A DNA stretch of 64,000 nt from Luteimonas granuli. Its GTDB lineage: Bacteria; Pseudomonadota; Gammaproteobacteria; Xanthomonadales; Xanthomonadaceae. This document shows, piece after piece, positions 57,504-64,000 of this stretch. Each line of letters opens with the position of its first letter. Position 1 is the first letter of the stretch. The DNA lies in contig NZ_CP042218.1 of the NCBI RefSeq assembly GCF_007795095.1, positions 1,178,001 to 1,242,000 of the forward strand, written 5' to 3'. The notes under the pieces are model-generated. The model ran no database searches, was not told the origin of the DNA, and saw nothing but the letters and a program-made list of their open reading frames with translations. The position numbers were made by a program, and so were the translations under genes.

Positions 57504-60116
57504 ATGACCGACCGCAAGTACCGCAAGCCCCTTTCCGGAACCCCGCTCGACCGGTTCGACGCCCGCGAGGCGGTCGAAGCGCTGCGGCCCGGCGCCTGGG
57601 AGGCCCTGCCCTACACCGCGCGCGTGCATGCCGAAAACATCGTGCGCTGCGCGGAGCCGGAGCGCATCGACGATTACCTGCTGCAGCTCGTCGAGCGCCG
57701 TCGCGACCTCGATTTCCCCTGGTTCCCGGCGCGCGTGGTCTGCCACGACATCCTCGGCCAGACCGCCCTGGTCGATCTGGCCGGCCTGCGCGACGCGATC
57801 GCCGACGCCGGCGGCGACCCGGCCCAGGTGAATCCCGTGGTGCCGGTGCAGCTGATCGTCGACCATTCGCTGGCGGTGGAATGCGGCGGCTTCGATCCCG
57901 ATGCATTCACCCGCAACCGTGAAATCGAGGACCGCCGCAACGCCGACCGGTTCCATTTCATCGACTGGACGAAGAAGGCCTTCCGCAACGTCGACGTGAT
58001 CCCGCCGGGCAACGGGATCATGCACCAGATCAACCTGGAGAAGATGTCGCCCGTCATCTACACGCAGGACGGCGTGGCCTTCCCCGATACCTGCGTCGGC
58101 ACCGACAGCCATACCCCGCACGTGGACGCGCTGGGCGTGATCGCGATCGGCGTCGGCGGCCTGGAGGCCGAGAACGTGATGCTGGGCCGCGCCTCGTGGA
58201 TGCGCACTCCGGAAATGGTGGCCGTCGAGCTGTCCGGGCGGCCGCAGCCCGGCATCACGGCCACCGACGTGGTGCTGGCGCTGACCGAGTTCCTGCGCCA
58301 GCAGAAGGTCGTGGGCGCCTATCTGGAATTCCGCGGCCCCGGCGCCGCGGCGCTGACCATCGGCGACCGCGCCACCATTTCCAACATGGCGCCGGAATAT
58401 GGCGCCACCGCGGCGATGTTCTTCATCGACGACAACACGCTCGACTACCTGCGCCTGACCGGCCGCAGCGACGAGCAGGTCGCCCTGGTCGAGACCTATG
58501 CGAAGACCGCCGGGCTGTGGGCCTCCGACCTCGCCAACGCGACCTACGAGCGCACCCTGCACTTCGACCTGTCGACCGTCGTGCGCAACATGGCCGGTCC
58601 GTCGAACCCGCACCGCCGGCTGCCGACCGCGGCGCTGGAGGAGCGCGGCATCGCCGTCGGCCTCGATGCCGCGCGCGCGCAGGAAGCAGAGGGCCTGTTG
58701 CCCGACGGCGCGGTGATCATCGCCGCCATCACCAGCTGCACCAACACTTCCAACCCGCGCAACGTGATCGCCGCCGGCCTGCTGGCGCGCAATGCCAACG
58801 CGCGCGGACTGATCCGCAAGCCCTGGGTGAAGACCTCGCTGGCGCCGGGCTCGCGCGCGGTGCAGCTGTATCTCGAGGAGGCGAAGCTGCTGCCGGAGCT
58901 CGAACAGCTCGGCTTCGGCATCGTCGGCTTCGCCTGCACCACCTGCAACGGCATGTCCGGCGCGCTCGATCCGGACATCCAGAAGGAAGTGATCGACCGC
59001 GACCTGTACGCGGTGGCGGTGCTCTCGGGCAACCGCAACTTCGACGGCCGCATCCATCCGTACGCGAAGCAGGCCTTCCTCGCCTCGCCGCCGCTGGTGA
59101 TCGCCTATGCGATCGCCGGCACCGTGCGCTTCGACATCGAGAAGGACGTGCTCGGCATCGATGCCGACGGGAATGCCGTCACGCTCAAGGACATCTGGCC
59201 GACGGACGAGGAGATCGACGCCGTGGTCAAGGCCAGCGTCAAGCCGGAGCAGTTCCGCAGGGTGTACGAGCCGATGTTCCGCCTGCACGTCGACACCGGC
59301 GAGCAGGTGAGCCCGCTCTACGACTGGCGCCCGACGTCGACCTACATCCGCCGCCCGCCGTACTGGGAGGGCGCGCTGGCCGGCGAGCGCACGCTGAAGG
59401 GCATGCGTCCCCTCGCAGTGCTGGGCGACAACATCACCACCGACCACCTCTCGCCCTCGAACGCGATCCTGCCGTCGAGCGCGGCCGGCGAATACCTGGC
59501 GAAGATGGGCCTGCCGGAAGAGGACTTCAACTCCTACGCCACCCACCGCGGCGACCACCTGACCGCGCAGCGCGCGACCTTCGCCAACCCGAAGCTGCTC
59601 AACGAGATGGTGCGCAACGAAGACGGCAGCGTGCGCCAGGGCTCGCTGGCGCGCCTCGAGCCGGAAGGCAGCGTCACCCGCATGTGGGAAGCGATCGAGA
59701 CCTACATGGAGCGCGGCCAGCCGCTGATCATCATCGCCGGCGCCGATTACGGCCAGGGCTCCAGCCGCGACTGGGCGGCCAAGGGCGTGCGCCTGGCGGG
59801 CGTCGAAGCGATCGTGGCCGAGGGCTTCGAGCGCATCCACCGCACCAACCTGGTGGGCATGGGCGTGCTGCCGCTGCAGTTCAAACCGGGCACGACGCGG
59901 AAAACGCTGGGCATCGACGGCACCGAAACCTTCGACGTGGCCGGCGCGCCCGCGCCCGGCGCGACGCTGGCGCTGGTGGTCCATCGTCGCGACGGCTCCA
60001 GCGTCGAGGTGCCGGTGACCTGCCGCCTCGACTCCGACGAGGACGTCGAAGTGTATGCGGCCGGCGGCGTGCTGCAGCGGTTCGCGCAGGATTTCCTGGC
60101 GAACAGCGCCGGCTGA
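57504..60116 (+). CDS. acnD: Fe/S-dependent 2-methylisocitrate dehydratase AcnD
   Basis: Aconitase-family enzyme of the methylcitrate cycle: with PrpF it turns 2-methylcitrate into 2-methyl-cis-aconitate. The 870 residues include the Fe-S cysteines in ITSCTNTSNPRNV and GFACTTCNGMSG, TCVGTDSHTPHVDALGVIAI, and the C-terminal swivel domain with GADYGQGSSRDWAAKGVRLA. The prpD and prpF genes downstream favour AcnD over housekeeping AcnA, although AcnA activity cannot be excluded. Confidence 0.93.
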   Translation: MTDRKYRKPLSGTPLDRFDAREAVEALRPGAWEALPYTARVHAENIVRCAEPERIDDYLLQLVERRRDLDFPWFPARVVCHDILGQTALVDLAGLRDAIADAGGDPAQVNPVVPVQLIVDHSLAVECGGFDPDAFTRNREIEDRRNADRFHFIDWTKKAFRNVDVIPPGNGIMHQINLEKMSPVIYTQDGVAFPDTCVGTDSHTPHVDALGVIAIGVGGLEAENVMLGRASWMRTPEMVAVELSGRPQPGITATDVVLALTEFLRQQKVVGAYLEFRGPGAAALTIGDRATISNMAPEYGATAAMFFIDDNTLDYLRLTGRSDEQVALVETYAKTAGLWASDLANATYERTLHFDLSTVVRNMAGPSNPHRRLPTAALEERGIAVGLDAARAQEAEGLLPDGAVIIAAITSCTNTSNPRNVIAAGLLARNANARGLIRKPWVKTSLAPGSRAVQLYLEEAKLLPELEQLGFGIVGFACTTCNGMSGALDPDIQKEVIDRDLYAVAVLSGNRNFDGRIHPYAKQAFLASPPLVIAYAIAGTVRFDIEKDVLGIDADGNAVTLKDIWPTDEEIDAVVKASVKPEQFRRVYEPMFRLHVDTGEQVSPLYDWRPTSTYIRRPPYWEGALAGERTLKGMRPLAVLGDNITTDHLSPSNAILPSSAAGEYLAKMGLPEEDFNSYATHRGDHLTAQRATFANPKLLNEMVRNEDGSVRQGSLARLEPEGSVTRMWEAIETYMERGQPLIIIAGADYGQGSSRDWAAKGVRLAGVEAIVAEGFERIHRTNLVGMGVLPLQFKPGTTRKTLGIDGTETFDVAGAPAPGATLALVVHRRDGSSVEVPVTCRLDSDEDVEVYAAGGVLQRFAQDFLANSAG

Positions 60117-60197
60117 CCCGGGCCAGGCTTCCGCTTGCGGCCCTGCCGGGCAGGCTCCATGCTCCCCGGCAGGCGCGAACGGACACCATAGGCCCTG

Positions 60198-61556
60198 GTG
60201 AACACCGACACTCCCCGCCCGCCCGGCCCATCGGCGCCGGCCTTGCTGCTGCTCTATGCGGCGCTCGGCCTTGCGCCGCTGCCGCTCGCCGCGCTGCAGG
60301 GCGGAGCAGGCCGCGGCTTCTGGCGCGAGCTTTCCTCAGGGCTGGCAATGATCGCCTTCGCGATGCTGCTGGCGCAGTTCCTGCTGTCCGGCCGGTTCCG
60401 CCGGGTCTCGGGGCGGGTCGGCATCGACGTGACCATGCGCTTCCACCAGCTCGCGGCCTGGGGCGTGTTCGCGTTCCTCCTGGTCCACCCGCTGCTCTAC
60501 GCCGTCCCCGCCCTGGGCGACGGTCCCGGCGCGGCGCTGTCGCGCCTGTCGGGAATGTTCGCCGCGCCGGGCCTGCGGACCGGCCTTGTCGCCTGGCTGG
60601 TCCTCATCGCGCTGATGGCCATGGGCGCATGGCGCGACCGGCTGCCGTTCCGCTACGAGGCCTGGCGCCTCGGCCATGGCACCGGCGCCGCGCTCATCGC
60701 GATCCTCGGCGCACATCACGCGCTGGCGGCTGGCCCCTACGGCGCCGATCCGGTCCTGGCCGGTTTCTGGAAGGTGCTGGCGGGCATCGCGCTGGCCTCG
60801 CTGGCCCACGTCTATCTGGTGAAGCCGATGCTGCAGCGGCGCTCCCCCTGGCGGGTCACGGTGAACGAGCCCGTGGCGGAGCGGACCTGGCGGGTGGTGG
60901 TCGAGCCCGTGCGTGGACCGGCCTTCGACTTCCAGGCCGGCCAGTTCGCCTGGCTCAACCTCGGGCATTCCTCGTTCAGCCTGGTGGAGCACCCGTTCTC
61001 GATGTCATCGGCACCGGCGGATCGGCCACGGGTGGAGTTCACCATCAAACAGAACGGCGACTTCACGGACCGGATCGGCGAAGTGCCGGTGGGCACCACG
61101 GCCTGGCTCGACGGGCCGCACGGCGCCTTCACCCTCGCCGGCCGGGACGCGACGCGGCTGGTACTGATCGGTGGGGGCGTCGGATTCGCGCCGGTCGTCG
61201 GCATCCTGCGTGCGCTGCGCGCGGAGCGCTGGCCGCATCCCGTCGACGTCCTCTACGGCAACCGCGCGGCCACGCAGATCCTCTACCGCGACGAGCTCGA
61301 AGCCATCGCCCGCGAGCTCGACCTGCGGCTGCACCTGGTCCTGTCGGAGCCGCCGGCAGGCTGGAGCGGCGTCACCGGCGTGCTGGACCGCGAGGTGGTC
61401 GAGACCTGCCTGCGCGCGCGCGACGGCCACGTGCATCCGGATGCGCTGTACTTCGTCTGCGGCCCTGCCCCGATGATGGACGCGGTGGAAGCCGCCCTGT
61501 CCGGACTGGGCGTGCGGGACCGCAACATCGTCTCGGAGCACTTCAGCTACCGCTGA
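60198..61556 (+). CDS. Ferric-reductase-like flavocytochrome (NADPH oxidase family)
   Basis: Protein of 452 residues with a GTG start. The N-terminal half has about six membrane helices with paired haem-ligand-type histidines (TMRFHQLAAW...FLLVHPLLY; RLGHGTGAALIAILGAHHAL). The C-terminal half is an FAD/NAD(P)H reductase: FDFQAGQFAWLNLGHSSFSL, HPFSMSSAPADRP, LIGGGVGFAPVVGILRAL, YFVCGPAPMMDAVEAAL. It moves electrons across or into the membrane from NAD(P)H. Its place between acnD and prpD is conserved order unknown to me; it may help keep the AcnD cluster reduced (inference). Confidence 0.85.
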   Translation: MNTDTPRPPGPSAPALLLLYAALGLAPLPLAALQGGAGRGFWRELSSGLAMIAFAMLLAQFLLSGRFRRVSGRVGIDVTMRFHQLAAWGVFAFLLVHPLLYAVPALGDGPGAALSRLSGMFAAPGLRTGLVAWLVLIALMAMGAWRDRLPFRYEAWRLGHGTGAALIAILGAHHALAAGPYGADPVLAGFWKVLAGIALASLAHVYLVKPMLQRRSPWRVTVNEPVAERTWRVVVEPVRGPAFDFQAGQFAWLNLGHSSFSLVEHPFSMSSAPADRPRVEFTIKQNGDFTDRIGEVPVGTTAWLDGPHGAFTLAGRDATRLVLIGGGVGFAPVVGILRALRAERWPHPVDVLYGNRAATQILYRDELEAIARELDLRLHLVLSEPPAGWSGVTGVLDREVVETCLRARDGHVHPDALYFVCGPAPMMDAVEAALSGLGVRDRNIVSEHFSYR

Positions 61557-61570
61557 AAGGGAGGACCGCC

Positions 61571-62059
61571 ATGCGCCACGACACGTTGCTCCGCGCCACG
61601 CTCGCCATCGGCGCGGTGTTCATCGTCGCCGCGATCGTGTTCGCCATCCGCGGCGGCCCCTCCTCGCCCGACGCCGTATCCGTCGCCGGAGGCGGTCCAC
61701 CCTCCGCCGCCGGTGCCGGCGGTGCCGCACATTTCCACGACCGCTGTGCGCGCTGCCACGACACAGGGGACTTCGCAGGCTGGGCAGAAAAGCACCCCAA
61801 CCCCGGCGAGCGCAGCCAGTGGCTCGAGCGCGTGCTCGCGTCGCATTTCTCCCCTCCGGCGGAGGAGCGCGCGGCGATCCTCGAATACATCCAGCAGGGG
61901 GATCGCGGACGCCGACGACTGACCCGGCCATGCCGGGCCCGGCATCCGCGTATATCGCATGCAAGGCGCATGTCGTTCTTTCTTCACCACGCCGACCACG
62001 ATGAAGGACACACTGGCGACACCCACCCCTCCGGCCCCGGAACCGCGCGTGCCAGCTGA
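61571..62059 (+). CDS. Membrane-anchored small cytochrome c; 3' end possibly frameshifted
   Basis: N-terminal helix (LLRATLAIGAVFIVAAIVFA), a Gly/Ala linker and a haem-binding site CARCHDTGDFAGWAEKH, then SHFSPPAEERAAILEYIQQG. As given the frame runs on to 62059 (162 residues), overlapping prpD by 59 bases with a basic, unlikely tail. If the G run at 61897-61901 had four bases, it would end IADADD-stop at 61922 (about 116 residues), which is more natural. It is probably the electron partner of the preceding flavocytochrome. Confidence 0.75.
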   Translation: MRHDTLLRATLAIGAVFIVAAIVFAIRGGPSSPDAVSVAGGGPPSAAGAGGAAHFHDRCARCHDTGDFAGWAEKHPNPGERSQWLERVLASHFSPPAEERAAILEYIQQGDRGRRRLTRPCRARHPRISHARRMSFFLHHADHDEGHTGDTHPSGPGTARAS

Positions 62060-63482
62060 CGACAACGCCCGCCCAGCCTGGGACGAAGTCCTGGTCACCA
62101 TCACCGACTACGTCCGCGACTTCCAGCCGACGTCCGGGCTCGCCTGGCAGACCGCCCGCCACGTCCTGCTCGACTCGCTTGGCTGTGCGTTCGAAGCGCT
62201 GGACTACCCGGCCTGCACAAGGCTGCTCGGCCCGGTGGTCCCCGGCGCCACACTGGAGCACGGCGCGCGCGTCCCGGGCACCGGCTTCCAGCTCGACCCG
62301 GTCAAGGCCGCCTTCGACATCGGCGCGACCATCCGCTGGCTGGACTACAACGACACCTGGCTGGCCGCGGAGTGGGGGCACCCCTCCGACAACCTCGGCG
62401 CGATCCTCGCGGTGGCCGACTGGCGCAGCCGCAACGGCGCGGCGCTGACCATGCGCGACGTGCTGGAGTGCGTGATCAAGGCGCACGAGGTGCAAGGGGT
62501 GATGGCGCTGCTCAATGCCTTCAACGGCGTGGGCCTGGACCACGTGGTCCTGGTGAAGCTGGCCTCCACGGCCACGGCCTGCCGGCTGCTGGAGCTTGAC
62601 CGGGAGCAGTCGCTGGCCGCGCTGTCGCAGGTCTTCGTCGACGGCCAGAGCCTGCGCACCTACCGCCACGCGCCCAACACCGGTTCGCGCAAGAGCTGGG
62701 CGGCCGGCGATGCCTGCAGCCGCGCGGTGCGGCTGGCGCTGATCGCGGCCACCGGCGAGATGGGCTATCCGGGCGCGCTCACCGCGCCGCGCTGGGGCTT
62801 CTACGACGTGTCCTTCGGCGGCCTGCCGTTCCGCTTCGACCGCGGCTTCGGCAGCTACGTCATCGAGAACGTGCTGTTCAAGGTCAGTTACCCGGCCGAG
62901 TTCCACGCGCAGAGCGCCGTGGAGGCGGCGATGCAGCTGCACGCGCGGCTCGGCGCGCTTGGCCGCGACGCCACCGACATCGAGCGGATCGTGATCCGCA
63001 CCCAGGAAGCGTGCATCCGGATCATCGACAAGCAGGGACCGCTCGACAATCCCGCCGACCGCGACCACTGCATCCAGTACATGGTGGCCGTGCCCCTGCT
63101 GTTCGGCCGGCTGACCGCCGCGGACTACGAGGACGAGGTGGCCGCCGACCCGCGCATCGACGCCCTGCGCGCGCGCATCCACTGCGTCGAGGACCCCGGC
63201 TTCACCGCGGACTACCACGATCCCGCCAGGCGCTCGATCGCCAATGGCCTCACCGTCACGCTCCGCGACGGGACCGTGCTCGACGAGGTCGTCGTCGAGT
63301 ATCCGGTCGGCCACCGCCGTCGTCGCGCGGAGGGCGTTCCCATGCTGGAGGACAAGTTCCGCCGCAACCTGGCGCGTCGGTTCCCGCGGGAGCGGCAGGA
63401 CCGGATACTGGCGGCGGTCCGGGACCATGACGGGCTCGAGGCCATGCCGGTGCGGGAATTCATGGGCATGTTCACGCTCTGA
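62001..63482 (+). CDS. prpD: 2-Methylcitrate dehydratase PrpD
   Basis: Enzyme of the MmgE/PrpD family in propionate breakdown, 493 residues. Seen: VLLDSLGCAFEALDYPACTR, DIGATIRWLDYNDTWLAAEW, the GHPSDNLGAILAVADWRSRN segment, SRKSWAAGDACSRAVRLAL and FKVSYPAEFHAQSAVEAAMQ. PrpD and AcnD/PrpF are two routes to the same intermediate and commonly co-occur. The ATG at 62001 gives MKDTLATPTPPAPEPR; an in-frame ATG at 61959 is less likely. Confidence 0.95.
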   Translation: MKDTLATPTPPAPEPRVPADDNARPAWDEVLVTITDYVRDFQPTSGLAWQTARHVLLDSLGCAFEALDYPACTRLLGPVVPGATLEHGARVPGTGFQLDPVKAAFDIGATIRWLDYNDTWLAAEWGHPSDNLGAILAVADWRSRNGAALTMRDVLECVIKAHEVQGVMALLNAFNGVGLDHVVLVKLASTATACRLLELDREQSLAALSQVFVDGQSLRTYRHAPNTGSRKSWAAGDACSRAVRLALIAATGEMGYPGALTAPRWGFYDVSFGGLPFRFDRGFGSYVIENVLFKVSYPAEFHAQSAVEAAMQLHARLGALGRDATDIERIVIRTQEACIRIIDKQGPLDNPADRDHCIQYMVAVPLLFGRLTAADYEDEVAADPRIDALRARIHCVEDPGFTADYHDPARRSIANGLTVTLRDGTVLDEVVVEYPVGHRRRRAEGVPMLEDKFRRNLARRFPRERQDRILAAVRDHDGLEAMPVREFMGMFTL

Positions 63483-63562
63483 AGCGGCCGCTCGCCGCCC
63501 GGGAGGTGGGACCCGGCCCCGTTCTGCCGGACAATGGCGGCAACCCCGAGAGCCGCGACTCC

Positions 63563-64000
63563 ATGACCCATCTCCCCCAGCTCCCTGCTCCTCAGCTGCG
63601 TGTTCCCGCCACCTACATGCGCGGCGGCACCTCCAAGGGCGTCTTCTTCCGCCTCGACGATCTGCCGGAGGCCGCGCGCGTGCCCGGCCCGGCGCGCGAC
63701 GCTCTGCTGATGCGCGTGATCGGTTCGCCGGATCCCTACGGCAAGCACACCGACGGCATGGGCGGAGCGACCTCGTCGACCAGCAAGTGCGTGATCATCT
63801 CGAAGTCCACACAGCCCGGGCACGACGTCGACTACCTCTACGGCCAGGTCTCGATCGACTCGGCCTTCGTCGACTGGTCGGGCAACTGCGGCAACCTCAG
63901 CACCGCGGTCGGTCCGTTCGCGATCGCCAACGGCTTCATCGACCGGGCGCGACTGCCGCAGGACGGCACGTTCGCGGTGCGCGTCTGGCAGGCCAACATC
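63563..64000 (+). CDS. prpF: 2-Methylaconitate isomerase PrpF, 3' end cut by window edge
   Basis: Helps AcnD by isomerising 2-methyl-trans-aconitate to the cis form. The 146 residues present begin with the family pattern VPATYMRGGTSKGVFFRLDD, DPYGKHTDGMGGATSSTSKC (with the essential Lys/Cys region) and VDWSGNCGNLSTAVGPFAIA. The frame is open at the window edge; the full protein is usually near 390 residues. Confidence 0.95.
   Translation, partial: MTHLPQLPAPQLRVPATYMRGGTSKGVFFRLDDLPEAARVPGPARDALLMRVIGSPDPYGKHTDGMGGATSSTSKCVIISKSTQPGHDVDYLYGQVSIDSAFVDWSGNCGNLSTAVGPFAIANGFIDRARLPQDGTFAVRVWQANI

Noticed and set aside
57504..60116. Housekeeping aconitase AcnA instead of AcnD
   Set aside because: Sequence alone allows both, but the adjacent prpD and prpF make AcnD the better call; kept as an alternative in the entry.

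Overview
The window is very GC-rich, densely packed, bacterial chromosome. Gene content and order (aroQ-accB-accC-prmA-DUF3426-fis-purH-purD, a MerR/B12 regulator beside a photolyase, a norCBQD set, acnD-prpD-prpF, and REP palindromes containing AGCTnnAGCTGCTCC) point to a gammaproteobacterium of the Xanthomonadaceae, near Lysobacter/Luteimonas/Thermomonas. The genus is inference. There is one tRNA, no rRNA and no CRISPR.

Layout. 1-11.4 kb: housekeeping block on the + strand (dsbD, a TlpA-like thioredoxin, aroQ, accBC, prmA, fis, purH, purD, a flavin monooxygenase). 11.4-12.65 kb: REP palindromes, one of them split by an IS110-family element. The non-coding left end of that element folds as a bridge RNA, and its guide loops match both the element ends and the REP target. 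12.7-14.6 kb: MFS-acyltransferase fusion. 14.6-17.8 kb: CarH/LitR-like B12 photoreceptor regulator, a three-copy TGTACA operator, and a divergent fasciclin-DUF378-photolyase operon. 17.8-20.8 kb: ampE, nudC, erpA, DUF6776. 20.9-26 kb: DUF4126, a degenerate REC-GGDEF-EAL protein and a hybrid histidine kinase ending in a REP pair. 26-27.6 kb: bfr, bfd (Fur box), rppH. Then tRNA-Met and a Tudor-knot lipoprotein.

29.3-42.9 kb (minus strand): a two-component pair, then a chemosensory operon in the order STAS-cheA-mcp-cheW-cheR-cheD-cheB, continuing without a gap into a PAS-GGDEF-EAL protein and a diguanylate cyclase. Junctions are mostly ATGA/GTGA overlaps. No cheY is present, so the output may be cyclic di-GMP. 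43-49.4 kb: DmpA-type peptidase and nitric oxide reductase genes norD, norQ, norB, norC (with a second haem site) and a 41-residue membrane protein. 49.5-52.7 kb: MacAB-type ABC exporter. 52.7-53.4 kb: non-coding cluster with two large stem-loops that share a loop but have different, internally complementary stems. 53.4-57.4 kb: hsp20, bolA, ackA, a phosphotransacetylase, an HTH regulator. 57.5-64 kb: methylcitrate-cycle genes acnD, prpD, prpF (cut by the edge), with a flavocytochrome reductase and a cytochrome c between acnD and prpD.

Quality note: erpA, cheD, a sensor kinase and norD are each broken by one base in a G/C homopolymer, and the cytochrome c gene may be too. Because flanking frames and overlaps are intact, base-calling errors in the assembly are likelier than real pseudogenes.
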